DNA from: Closterium sp. Naga37s-1
Taxonomy: Eukaryota > Streptophyta > Zygnematophyceae > Desmidiales > Closteriaceae
NCBI GenBank assembly: GCA_947471745.1
Contig: CANJKZ010000530.1
Span: 348,501 to 412,500 of the forward strand
DNA: 64,000 nt
Direction: 5' to 3'
A program made the translations under genes and the position numbers. Shown here in pieces: positions 27,420 through 36,811 of the stretch; position 1 is the stretch's first letter; the number at the start of each line of letters is the position of its first letter. The notes beneath the pieces were generated by a model. The model was given only the letters and a program-made list of their open reading frames with translations, was not told the DNA's origin and did no database searches.

Positions 27420-28110
27420 TGTCAGAATAGTGAAGGAAGGAATGACTGAACTAGCAAGCAGGTGGGTACAAGTAGGAAACCTAAAAGTGTTGTACTCTAT
27501 ATGAACTACCCCACTAAAGCCTAGACAAACTATAGCATATAAGTTTGACACACCCCCATAGGCAAAGTGGGGGAGAACAAGAGGCCACAAGACTGGTCAA
27601 GAAAGGCAAAGCAAGCTCAGGGTGGATCACGACGTCACCACGCATTCTGAGCACAATCAAATGGCCACAAGGCCAGTTCACATGCAGAGTTATATATAAA
27701 GGAGAACAAGCAATACTGTGAACACAACCTAGCAAGTGTAAGCATGCAGGTATATGTATAGAGATCACAGTACAAGCAGAGTCAAGAAGTAAGCAAGTGA
27801 GGCACAGTAGGTACAAGACCTAGAACAGTACAGAAACGTTGATGATTACCAGGCTGAAGTGCCTTGGTGAAAACATCAGCAGTGTTGGCCCGAGTGGCCA
27901 CGTAAGCAAGACGAAGCTGACCACGCTGCTGCAACTCTCGAGTAAGGAAGTAGCGCAGAGCGATGTGCTTTGTTCTGTGCTCCGGTCTGTGCTCCTGACA
28001 CAAGGCAATCATGGCCTTGTTGTCGACGTACAGCACTGGAGGAGAACGAGGCGCCTCTCCCAGGTCGGTCAGCAGGTAGGTGAGCCAGTGTAACTCTTGT
28101 GCAGCCATGG
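27420..28110 (-). mobile_element. Inverted copia 3' end (LTR + RNase H) in element C
   Basis: LTR 27420-27550 (131 bp, minus orientation) is followed by the polypurine complement cacccccatag, a 3' UTR, and the RNase H end 27782-28108 (LTYLLTDLGEAP, YVDNKAMIALCQEH, ANTADVFTKALQ). It is joined head to head at about 28103-28111 to the + strand RNase H. Confidence 0.85.
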
Positions 28111-28463
28111 CTGAGGCTGAGATCTACGCTGGGGCCATGGCTGCACAGGAGTTACGCTGGCTCACCTACCTGCTGAGCGACATGGGAGAGCGGCCTCGTT
28201 CTTCTCGAGTTCTGTACGTAGACAACAAGGCCATGATTGCCTTGTGTCAGGAGCACAGACTGGAGCACAGAACAAAACACATCGCTCTGCGTTACTTCCT
28301 TGCTCGAGAGTTGCAGCAGCGTGGTCAGCTTCGTCTTGCTTACGTGGTCACTCGGGTCAACACTGCTGATATATTCACCAAGGCACTTCCACCTGGTGAT
28401 CATCAGCGGTTCTGTACTGTGTTAGGCCTTGTGCCTACTTTTCCTCACTTGCTCACTGCTTGA
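28111..28463 (+). pseudogene. RNase H end of element C
   Basis: EAEIYAGAMAAQELRWLTYLL, YVDNKAMIALCQEHRLEHRTK, ANTADIFTKALPPGDHQRFC and stop at 28463. This is the copia RNase H C-terminal part, in good frame but missing its start and all of RT. About 220 bp of 3' UTR, the ctatgggggtg polypurine tract and the LTR follow. Confidence 0.88.
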
Positions 28464-28689
28464 CTTTGCTTGTACTATGATCTATATGTATACGTGCATG
28501 CTTACACTTGCTAGGGTATGATCACTGTATTGTTTGTTCTCTTTATATAACTCTGCATGTGAACTGACCTTGTGGCCTTTAGCTTGTGCTCGAAATGTGT
28601 GGTGACTTCGTGATCCACCCCGAGCTTGCTTTGCTTTTCTTGACTGGTCTTGTGACCACTTGTTCTCCCCCACTTTGCCTATGGGGGTG

Positions 28690-28822
28690 TGTCAAACTTA
28701 TATAGTGCTTACATTGTGTAGGCTATAGTGGGGTTGCCCATAAGGGGTACAGACCAAGTTGGGTTAGCACTTGTACCCAACTTTCTGTTCAATCCACTCA
28801 TTCTCGTTCAGTTGTTTCAACA
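28690..28822 (+). repeat. 3' LTR of element C
   Basis: 133 bp, partner of 21385-21517, with a few substitutions. Confidence 0.92.
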
Positions 28823-28837
28823 AAGTAGACAGGGGTT

Positions 28838-28960
28838 TGTCAGATTTATATGACATAGCTACTGTAGGCTATAGTGGGGTAGCACATATGGGGTACAGTT
28901 TTCTAGGGTTTACATTTGTACCCAACTTTCCCTTAGTCATCCATTCCTCGTTTCTTCTCA
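28838..28960 (+). repeat. 5' LTR of element D
   Basis: 123 bp, from TGTCAGATTTATATG to TTTCTTCTCA. Confidence 0.95.
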
Positions 28961-28971
28961 TGGTATCGAGC
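28961..28971 (+). other. Primer-binding site of element D
   Basis: TGGTATCGAGC, the tRNA-Met site with one base missing, directly after the LTR. Confidence 0.82.
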
Positions 28972-29099
28972 AGGTTCCCTAGTGGGAACGATTCCTAGGG
29001 CCCACCACCACGAATTTTTTTTTTTTCCTGCCCGGAGCGCGCTTCGCTCCGGCCCGAGTCGCGCCCTGTGTGCTCTCCCTACCGTCGCGCCCTCGCTAG

Positions 29100-29880
29100 G
29101 CCCCTCACGGCCCCGTCGCGTCGCCCTTAGCGGCCCTCTCACGGCTCCCTAGCGCCGCCCTTACGGCTCGTCGCGCCGCCCTTACGGCCCGTCGCGCCGC
29201 CCTTACGGCCCGTCGCGCCCGTCGCGCCGCCCTCACGGCCCCTCGTGCCGCCCTTACGGCCCGTCGCGCCGCCCTTACGGCCCGTCGCGCCGCCCTCACG
29301 GCCCCTCGTGCCGCCCGTACGGCCCCTCGTGCCGCCCTTACGGCCCCTCGCGCTACCCTTACGGGCCCTCCCGCGGCCCCTTCGGCCCCTCCCGTCGCCA
29401 GTCGGCCCCTTACGGCCCCCTCGCGGCCCCTCGAGCCGCCTTCCGCGGCCTCCTCACGGCCTGTCGCCGCCCTCGACGGCCCCTCGTGGCGCCCTTCACG
29501 GCCTCTCCGCCGCTCTTCGCGGCCCCTAGCGGCCGGCAGCCGCCGTCCCTGAGGCAGCAGCCGCAGCCGTCTCTGCAGCAGCAGTCGCCACAGCTTCTGC
29601 GACTGCTGCCGCGGTTGTCACCAACCACACCAGCCGCCGAGCCGCCCAGCAGCCGCGCACCCGAGCCGCCGAGCCGTCCTGCAGCCGAGCCGCCGAGCCG
29701 CCGAGCCGCCCAGCAGCCGACCGCCGAACCGCCCGGGCCGCCGAGTTGCCGAGCCGCCCGAGCCGCCCGAGCCGCCGAGTCGCCCGAGCCGCCCGAGCCG
29801 CCGAGCCGCCCGAGCCGCCGTGTCGCCGACCCGCCGTCTTGCCGAGCCGCCGAGCCGCCCGAGCCGCCCTGTCCGGTAAG
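29100..29880. repeat. GC-rich leader repeats of element D
   Basis: Units of about 21-23 bp (ggcccgtcgcgccgcccttac) up to 29400, then gccgccgagccgcccga units. They lie between the PBS and gag and are not likely coding. Confidence 0.85.
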
Positions 29881-29943
29881 AGCAGCGCCTCTATCACTGC
29901 ACTGCCCTTACCCTACTGTTCGCACTGCTAGTCTACTGCTGTC

Positions 29944-32205
29944 ATGGCTACCCCTAGTGTCCTCGCCTTTGACGCTGAGGGTCGGGCCATTGACTTTGAC
30001 GTCTGGGTAGATGACCTGCAGCTTTTCTTACAGTGCGATAGGGCAGACGGTCTCTCCCTCTTTGACCTCACCTCTGGTGCCTCTCCTGCCCCTGCTGCTG
30101 ATGCCGACGCCACTGTTCGCTCACAGTGGGCCACACGCGATGCTGCTGCACGTCTAGCTGTGCGTCGCCACCTGCCTACCTCTGAGCGTGCGCACTTTAG
30201 CCAGTACAAGAGTGCTCACACCTTGTACGACGCTGTAGTTGCGCGCTACTCCTCCCCTGCCACTGCTGCACTGAGCCGCCTCATGCTACCGTACCTCTTC
30301 CCTGACCTTGCTGCCTTTCCCACAGTCGCTGACCTCATTACGCACCTCCGCACTAGTGACACTCGGTACCGCGCTGCGCTTCCTGCTGAGTTCTGCGCCA
30401 AGAACCCCCCCCCCATGTACATCACCCTCTACTACATAGTCACCCGGCTCCCTGACTCCCTTCGCGTAGTCAGGGACCACTTCCTCTCAGTTTGCCCCAC
30501 CACTCTCACCGTTGACCTCCTCGAGAAGGCCCTCCTAGCAGCAGAGAAGAGCATAGTCGCTGTAGGAGCCTCTCGTGGTGACCCTCGCACCCCCGTCTTT
30601 GAGGGGTGTTCCCCCTCCCCCCTTTTGCCCTCTGTTGCCTCTGCTGCTGCGGCCGACCTCGTTGGTCTCGAGTCGGTCGGCGCTGCGTCTGCCCCGAGCG
30701 GGAGACGCCGCACCGGCAAGGGCAAGGGGGGCAAGGGTGCTGGAGGGGCTGGCGGGGGTGGCGGAGGTGGCGGTGGCGGCAGTGGAGGGGGTGGGGGTGG
30801 TGGTGGGAGTGGTGGCGGGGGTGGAGGTGTCGGTGGCGGCAGTGGAGGCGGAGGCGGCGGCGGCGGTGGCGGTGGGAGCGGAGGTGGCGGAGGTGGCGGC
30901 GGTGGCGGAGGCGGCGGCGGAGGAGGTGGAGCTGGTCGGGGTGGCGCTGGGCAGAGGGTCGGCTCCGGTGGTGGTCAGCGCCAGCAGCAGCAGCAGCAGC
31001 GGCAGCAGCGCACTCGTGACATCCCCCCCCCTCAGCAGCTCCGTGAGTGGTACGCTGCACGCCAGCGGGGTGGGGGTACTGGTCCGTGCACCTACGTCCT
31101 ACGCACCGGCGACCGCGCGGGTGAGCAGTGCGGGGGTGCGCACTCCACCCAGCGCTGCTTTGGCCGCCTGACGGACGCTTGGTGTCACCAGTTCCCTGAG
31201 GCCACTGAGATCCCCCGCTGGGGCGAGCTGTCTAGGGCGGGTGTAGCTGTCTTTGACCTTGAATTTGATGCTATTCTTGCTGCCATGTATGCTGTGACTA
31301 TTAGTGATGAGGGTGACTGTTACCGGTGTTTTCCGCCCGACCCGGACATTGAGACTGCTGCTCTAGGTACTGGTGAGGCTGCTGCTCTAGGTGCTAGCGA
31401 GGCTGCTGCTCTAGGTGCTCGTGCGTCTGCTCACTCAGGTGCTGGTGAGTCTGCTCTCTCAGGTACTGCGTCGGCTTCGGCCTCCCACACCTTCACCCTT
31501 GACTCGGGGGCTTCTCGCTCCTTCTTTCGAGACCGCACCACACTCACGCCGCTTGGCCGGCCAGTTGCAGTCTCTCTGGCAGACCCCTCTGGGGGTCCTG
31601 TCCTTGCTTACTTCTCCACTGTCCTCCCGTGTCCAGCGGCCCCCTCTGGCACCCTGTCTGGTCTTTACCTCCCCTCGTTCTGTACGAACTTGGTGAGTGG
31701 TGCTGACCTACAGGATGCGGGGGTTCACCAGTTCACTCCTGCGAGTCAGCGGGTGACCCACTGCACGGACGCTCGGACAGGCCGACACCTGGCCACGTTT
31801 ACACGTCGGCCGGGGTCGAGCCTGTACACACTGACCACTGCGTCTCCTCCAGTCACTGCGTCTGGTCAGGTAGCTGCGTCGGGTCAGGTGTTTGCTGCAG
31901 CGTCCAGGTCTGGTCCTGAGTCTGCCCCCTGTTCGTGTCGCCTCCTGTCGCACGAGACTCTCCTCTGGCACCACCGCCTTGGTCACCCCTCCCTGCTTCG
32001 TCTCCGAGGCATGGCCTCCCGTGTCCTTGTCTCTGGTCTTCCCCGGTCCCTCCCTCCCCTTCCTCCGGGGCCCGGCCCTACCTGCGTCCCTTGTGTCGAG
32101 GGGCGGCAGCGGGCTGCCCCTCACTCCTCCGAGTTTCCTCCGACAGAGGCCCCGCTGCAGACGCTTCACATGGACGTGTGGGGCCCGGCCCGCGTCCGTG
32201 GATAG
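29944..32205 (+). CDS. Element D Gag-protease and integrase start, 753 aa
   Basis: It begins MATPSVLAFDAEGRAIDF. A gag domain of about 240 residues follows (WATRDAAARLAVRRH, ARYSSPATAALSRLMLPY); a 10-C run keeps frame as NPPPMYITLYYIVTRLPD. Then come a glycine tract of about 100 residues, a Gln tract, and the stretched zinc motif CTYVLRTGDRAGEQCGGAHS... (31087 onward, C-x13-C-x3-H-x4-C). The protease has LDSGASRSFFRD, and the pre-integrase domain has WHHRLGHPSLLRL and CVEGRQRAAPHSS. The frame stops at TAG in MDVWGPARVRG-stop, right after the first catalytic Asp of the integrase. The next 24 bases stay open in the same frame and lead into the 1242-aa ORF. Confidence 0.94.
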   Translation: MATPSVLAFDAEGRAIDFDVWVDDLQLFLQCDRADGLSLFDLTSGASPAPAADADATVRSQWATRDAAARLAVRRHLPTSERAHFSQYKSAHTLYDAVVARYSSPATAALSRLMLPYLFPDLAAFPTVADLITHLRTSDTRYRAALPAEFCAKNPPPMYITLYYIVTRLPDSLRVVRDHFLSVCPTTLTVDLLEKALLAAEKSIVAVGASRGDPRTPVFEGCSPSPLLPSVASAAAADLVGLESVGAASAPSGRRRTGKGKGGKGAGGAGGGGGGGGGGSGGGGGGGGSGGGGGGVGGGSGGGGGGGGGGGSGGGGGGGGGGGGGGGGGAGRGGAGQRVGSGGGQRQQQQQQRQQRTRDIPPPQQLREWYAARQRGGGTGPCTYVLRTGDRAGEQCGGAHSTQRCFGRLTDAWCHQFPEATEIPRWGELSRAGVAVFDLEFDAILAAMYAVTISDEGDCYRCFPPDPDIETAALGTGEAAALGASEAAALGARASAHSGAGESALSGTASASASHTFTLDSGASRSFFRDRTTLTPLGRPVAVSLADPSGGPVLAYFSTVLPCPAAPSGTLSGLYLPSFCTNLVSGADLQDAGVHQFTPASQRVTHCTDARTGRHLATFTRRPGSSLYTLTTASPPVTASGQVAASGQVFAAASRSGPESAPCSCRLLSHETLLWHHRLGHPSLLRLRGMASRVLVSGLPRSLPPLPPGPGPTCVPCVEGRQRAAPHSSEFPPTEAPLQTLHMDVWGPARVRG

Positions 32206-35200
32206 GGTCACGAGCGCTACTTCCTGCTGGTGGTTGACGACTACTCGCGTTACACCACGGTCTTCCCCTTGCGCAGCAAGGGTGATGTCACTGAGGTGTT
32301 GATCGACTGGATCCGCGCAGCTCGTCTCCAGCTCAGGCAGAGCTTCGGCTCGGACTTTCCTGTTCTGCGTCTGCACTCTGACAGAGGTGGAGAGTTCTCC
32401 TCTGGCCTTCTGCGAGCCTACTGTCGTGCACGAGGCATCCGCCAGACCTTCACGCTTCCGGACTCTCCACAGCAAAATGGGATTGCTGAGCGCCGCATTG
32501 GCATGGTCATGGACGTCGCCCGTACGTCCATGATGCATGCGGCTGCCCCCCATTTTCTGTGGCCGTTTGCGGTTCGGTACGCGGCGCATCAGATCAACCT
32601 TCACCCAAGGGTCTCCATGCCGGAGACCTCCCCAGCTTTGCTGTGGACGGGGAAGGTTGGCGATGCGTCTGCGTTCCGTGTCTGGGGATCTCGGGCGTTT
32701 GTCCGCGACTTGTCTGCGGACAAGCTGTCCCCTCGTGCTGCTCCTTGCGTCTTCCTTGGCTTCCCCCCTGACGCGCCAGGGTGGCAGTTCTACCACCCCA
32801 CCTCTCGCCGTGTTCTGTCCTCCCAGGACGTCACGTTTGACGAGTCGGTCCCCTACTACCGCCTCTTCCCCTACCGCACTCCGTCCCTCCCCCCGCCACC
32901 GCTCTTCCTTGTGCCAGGTCCCCCCCCGGTAGACCCCCTCCCCCCTCAGGGTCCTGCCCCTTCAGGTGTGTCCCAGGTAGACGCAGTCGAGCCTGTCGAG
33001 GTTACTGGTGACTCTGGTGCTGCTGAGGGTGCTGAGCCTGGGGGTGCTGACTCTGGGGGTGCTGAGCGTGTGGGTGCTGCGCCTGGGGGTGCTGAGCCTG
33101 AGGGTGCTACTACTGGGGGTGCTGAGCCTGGGGGTGCTGAGCCTGGGGGTGCTACTACTGGGGGTGCTGAGCCTGGGGGTGCTGAGCCTGGGGGTGCTAC
33201 GCCTGGGGGTGCTGAGCCTGGGGGTGCTGAGCCTGGAGGTGCTGAGCCTGGGGGTGCGGAGCCTGAGGGAGCTGGGCCTGCTCGTGTGGCGTCTGGCGGT
33301 GCTGAGCCTGGAGGTTCTCCGGGTGCTTCGTCTAGGCGGGAGCCACTCTCTCCACAGGAGCTGCGAGAGTGGTTTGCCCGGCGCTGGAGGCGTGCTGCTG
33401 GAGCTGGAGGTTCTTCGACTGCTGAGGGTGCTGGTGCCGCGGGTCCCGGAGGTGCTCGTACTGGGAGTACTGGAGCTGCTGGGCCTGCGGGTACGCCTGG
33501 AGCTGGAGCTGCTGAGGGTGTTGGCGCTGAGGCTCCTGCTGTCGGTCCTGGAGGCGGTCCTGCTGGGGGTGCTACTGGTGCTGCTGGAGGTACTGGAGCT
33601 AGAGGTGCTACTGGCGCTGGTGCTGCCACTGGGGGTACTGGTGCTGTCCCTGCTATGTCTGGAGTCGCCGCGCGGCCTCGGCCGTACTTCGTTCCGCTCC
33701 TTCAGCAGGTTCTTGGTCTCCCGCCTTCTACTGGTCCTCCTCCTCCCTTAGAGTGTCCACAGCCTGTCCCGTCCCAGTTACAGTTACAGCCGGCCTCCAC
33801 ACTGCCCGCTCCTTCTCCCTACACTGGTCCTACTGGAGGTCTGGCTGAGCGTCGTGAGCCTGCGTCTCGCCCTGCGTCGCCTGTCCGTCTTGCTCGCACT
33901 AGTGGCCGTGGTTCGCGTCAGCGTCCTCCTCCTGTCCCTGGCACGCACCGGATGTCTCTGCGTCCGTCCACTGCTCCTCTGCGTGCCCCTTTGCCTTCTC
34001 CTCCTGAGTCCTCTCTTCCTGCTCTTCCCGACCCGGAGTCGGACTCTCTTCGTGCTGCCAGTCCTCCTGTCACGTGTCTTCTTGCTACTGTCGTCACTGA
34101 CCCTTCCTTTGAGTCCACTGCTGCGTCTGCCCTAGTTGCTGAGCTCGTCGACTTTGCTGCTCGCTGTCGTCTAGACTACGCTGCTAGTCTTGTCGTTGAG
34201 TCTGAGTCTGTCTGTCCTCCGTCCGTCGGGGGTGAGTGTGCCCTTGGCACGGACATCCTTGAGGACAGGCAGGAGGAGTTCCAGTGTTTGGCTGCTGCTT
34301 CACCTCATCTCGTGTCCGTACTGCTTACCCCTGAGGGAGACCCGGATGCACTTGACATCCCGACTCCGCGCTCTTACGCGGAGGCGATAGAGGGCCCCTA
34401 CTCCTCTCAGTGGCAGGCAGCTATGGACACAGAGATGGCTTCCTGGAAGTCCACAGGCACCTACGTTGACGAGGTTCCCCCGCCTGGGGCGAACATCGTC
34501 AGTGGCATGTGGATTTTCAGGGTGAAGCGACCGCCGGGTTCTCCGCCTGTCTTCAAGGCGCGTTACGTGGCTCGTGGCTTCAGTCAGCGGCAGGGAGTTG
34601 ACTACTTTCAGACCTTCTCTCCCACCCCGAAGATGACCACTCTTCGGGTACTGCTGCACATAGCTGCTCACCGCGACTACGAGCTGCACTCTCTTGACTT
34701 CAGCACTGCTTTCTTGCAGGGCAGCCTGCACGAGGAGATCTGGCTGCGTCGCCCACCTGGCTTCACTGGGTCTTTTCCTCCTGGCACCCAGTGGAGCCTC
34801 CGGCGGCCAGTCTACGGTCTCCGCCAGGCACCGCGTGAGTGGCACGACACACTGAGGACTACACTTGCGGCTCTTGGGTTTGCTCCCTCTACTGCTGACC
34901 CGTCGCTGTTTCTGCGCACCGACACTTCTTTGTCGCCGTTCTACATCCTCGTGTACGTCGACGACTTGGTCTTTGCCACAGCTGACACTGCTGGACTCGC
35001 CCACGTGAAGTCCGAGCTGCAGAAGAGACACACGTGCACAGACCTGGGTGAACTGCGCAGCTACCTTGGCTTGCAGATCACCCGGGACAGAGCACGCCGC
35101 ACCATTACCCTGACTCAGTCACACATGGTGCAGCAGGTCCTTCAGCGCTTCGGCTTCACGTACTCCTCGCCTCAGGCCACTCCTCTGCCTACTCGCCACT

Positions 35201-35958
35201 CGCTCTCAGCTCTGCCTTCGGATGAGTCCGTAGAGTCGAGTGGCCCGTACCCAGAGCTTGTTGGCTGCCTCATGTACCTGATGACCTGCACACGACCTGA
35301 CCTCGCATACCCTCTTAGCATTCTCGCACGCTATGTTGCTCCTGGGAGACACAGACCGGAGCACATGGCTGCAGCGAAGAGGGTGTTGCGTTACTTGTGC
35401 AGTACGTCGGGCATGGGGCTTGTGCTTGGAGGGCAGAGTCCAGTGGTCCTCACTGGGCACGCAGACGCTTCTTGGGCTGACGACCAGGCTACGCAGCGGT
35501 CGTCACAGGGTTACACCTTCAGCCTTGGTTCCGGCTCTGTTTCGTGGCGGGCTACCCGCTCGTCTTCTGTTCTCGGCTCCAGTTGTGAGGCTGAGATCTA
35601 CGCCGGGGCCATGGCTGCACAGGAGCTTCGCTGGCTCACCTACCTGCTGACTGACCTCGGAGAGCCGCCTCGTTCTCCTCCAGTGCTGTACGTAGACAAC
35701 AAGGCCATGCTGGCCTTGTGTCGAGAGCAGAGACTGGAGCACAGAACGAAGCACATTGCTCTCCGCTACTTCCTTGCTCGTGAGCTACAGCAGCGTGGTC
35801 AGCTGCGGCTTGCGTACGTGGCCTCTCAGGCCAACACTGCTGATATCTTCACCAAGGCACTTGCGCCTTGTGATCATCAGCGCTTCTGTACTCAGCTGGG
35901 TCTTGTGACCCCTTGTTCTCCCCCACTTTGCCTATGGGGGTGTGTCAGATTTATATGA
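32206..35958 (+). CDS. Element D integrase-RT-RNase H, downstream of the TAG
   Basis: The same frame as the upstream ORF. The first Met is at 32230, but the protein is more naturally a continuation. Integrase: LVVDDYSRYTTVFPL, LHSDRGGEF, NGIAERRIGMVMDVA. A long Gly-Ala-Glu-Pro hinge (about 33000-33330, units of ggtgctgagcctggg) follows, then a Gly/Ala-rich stretch. RT: WKSTGTYVDEVPPPGANI, WIFRVKRPPGSPPVFKARYV, LDFSTAFLQGSLHEEIW, YGLRQAPREWHDTL, YVDDLVFATADT. RNase H: ADASWADDQATQRSSQG, CEAEIYAGAMAAQELRWL, YVDNKAMLALCREQR, ANTADIFTKALAP. The end TPCSPPLCLWGCVRFI is read from the 3' UTR and LTR because of a deletion. Confidence 0.94.
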   Translation, partial: GHERYFLLVVDDYSRYTTVFPLRSKGDVTEVLIDWIRAARLQLRQSFGSDFPVLRLHSDRGGEFSSGLLRAYCRARGIRQTFTLPDSPQQNGIAERRIGMVMDVARTSMMHAAAPHFLWPFAVRYAAHQINLHPRVSMPETSPALLWTGKVGDASAFRVWGSRAFVRDLSADKLSPRAAPCVFLGFPPDAPGWQFYHPTSRRVLSSQDVTFDESVPYYRLFPYRTPSLPPPPLFLVPGPPPVDPLPPQGPAPSGVSQVDAVEPVEVTGDSGAAEGAEPGGADSGGAERVGAAPGGAEPEGATTGGAEPGGAEPGGATTGGAEPGGAEPGGATPGGAEPGGAEPGGAEPGGAEPEGAGPARVASGGAEPGGSPGASSRREPLSPQELREWFARRWRRAAGAGGSSTAEGAGAAGPGGARTGSTGAAGPAGTPGAGAAEGVGAEAPAVGPGGGPAGGATGAAGGTGARGATGAGAATGGTGAVPAMSGVAARPRPYFVPLLQQVLGLPPSTGPPPPLECPQPVPSQLQLQPASTLPAPSPYTGPTGGLAERREPASRPASPVRLARTSGRGSRQRPPPVPGTHRMSLRPSTAPLRAPLPSPPESSLPALPDPESDSLRAASPPVTCLLATVVTDPSFESTAASALVAELVDFAARCRLDYAASLVVESESVCPPSVGGECALGTDILEDRQEEFQCLAAASPHLVSVLLTPEGDPDALDIPTPRSYAEAIEGPYSSQWQAAMDTEMASWKSTGTYVDEVPPPGANIVSGMWIFRVKRPPGSPPVFKARYVARGFSQRQGVDYFQTFSPTPKMTTLRVLLHIAAHRDYELHSLDFSTAFLQGSLHEEIWLRRPPGFTGSFPPGTQWSLRRPVYGLRQAPREWHDTLRTTLAALGFAPSTADPSLFLRTDTSLSPFYILVYVDDLVFATADTAGLAHVKSELQKRHTCTDLGELRSYLGLQITRDRARRTITLTQSHMVQQVLQRFGFTYSSPQATPLPTRHSLSALPSDESVESSGPYPELVGCLMYLMTCTRPDLAYPLSILARYVAPGRHRPEHMAAAKRVLRYLCSTSGMGLVLGGQSPVVLTGHADASWADDQATQRSSQGYTFSLGSGSVSWRATRSSSVLGSSCEAEIYAGAMAAQELRWLTYLLTDLGEPPRSPPVLYVDNKAMLALCREQRLEHRTKHIALRYFLARELQQRGQLRLAYVASQANTADIFTKALAPCDHQRFCTQLGLVTPCSPPLCLWGCVRFI

Positions 35959-36065
35959 CATAGCTACTATAGGCTATAGTGGGGTAGCACATATGGGGTA
36001 CAGTTTTCTAGGGTTTACATTTGTACCCAACTTTCCCTTAGTCATCCATTCCTCGTTTCTTCTCA
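35943..36065 (+). repeat. 3' LTR of element D
   Basis: 123 bp, one difference from the 5' LTR (CTATAGG against CTGTAGG). Confidence 0.95.
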
Positions 36066-36491
36066 GGGTTGTATATTAAACGGGTGTCTCTTATAAATAG
36101 GCTAGCCTCATTATAGGACACCTATTTGTGTGTACGAGATAAGACATATGTGTTGTATAATCGAAACTACAACATATTATAATGAAACTTGAAATATCGC
36201 CTACATTTTTACCCTTGCAATGCATGAATTCTTCCACGTGTTGACTCAGGTACTACGAAATTTGCCTTTGCAAGTATTTTCCATGACGTGGCTTCCGGAA
36301 CAATGGTTGTCGAAGTGTCGCAACATCCACACTCATTATGAGAAACTCTCTTCAAGATGTCTAAGTAGTTCAAAAAGTTTCCATTTATAAGAATTATAAG
36401 ACACCCAAACCTCCCCAAATACAAGATAACCCAAGCATTTTTTCTAGTGTACGAGATAAGATATATATGTCTTACATCTGGGCGATGACGT
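36066..36491. other. AT-rich gap between elements D and E
   Basis: No gene. A short repeat, tgtacgagataaga, occurs at about 36132 and 36448. Composition is clearly more AT-rich than the neighbouring elements. Confidence 0.5.
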
Positions 36492-36565
36492 TAGGTTTGA
36501 CCTAAAGTGTTGTACTCAGTAGAGGCTACCCCACTACAGCCTACACATACAAATATAATTTGACA
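36492..36565 (-). repeat. Truncated 3' LTR of element E
   Basis: Matches the inner 74 bp of the LTR at 42187-42317 (taggtttgacctaaagtgtt... tttgaca), followed by the polypurine complement caccccaatag. Confidence 0.85.
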
Positions 36566-36811
36566 CACCCCAATAGGTAAAGTGGTGGATAGCAAACACA
36601 ACGAACGGTCACAAGACCAGTCAAGCAAGAGAACAAAGCAAAAAAAAGCTCAGGGCGGATCTCAAGGATACCACACAATCTAAGCACAAGCAAGCGGCCA
36701 CAAGGCCAGTTTTGATGCAGAGTTATAATAGCAAGGCAGTACACTGATCACAACCTAGCAAGAGTAAACAAGCAGGTATAAAGATATATATCAGTGTACA
36801 ATAAGAGCAAG

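Larger units (their letters stand above)
21385..28822 (+). mobile_element. Element C: composite, broken Ty1/copia element
   Basis: The 5' LTR 21385-21517 and 3' LTR 28690-28822 are both 133 bp and differ at roughly 5-7% of positions. Flanks share AGTA next to the ends (left tagta, right aagta), a possible worn target duplication. Inside are gag, a nested LTR element (23658-25679), protease and integrase, then an inverted copia fragment (27420-28110) and a + strand RNase H end. The reverse transcriptase is absent. Many stops and frameshifts make it a pseudogene. Confidence 0.85.
28838..36065 (+). mobile_element. Element D: nearly intact Ty1/copia retrotransposon
   Basis: LTRs 28838-28960 and 35943-36065 (123 bp) differ at one position by eye. 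Both flanks are GGGTT (28833-28837 and 36066-36070), a perfect 5-bp target duplication. It has a PBS, a GC-rich leader, and one continuous frame from 29944 to 35958 interrupted only by a TAG at 32203-32205. The 3' UTR of about 220 bp present in elements C and G is deleted, so the ORF runs into the 3' LTR. It inserted 15 bp after the end of element C. Confidence 0.96.
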
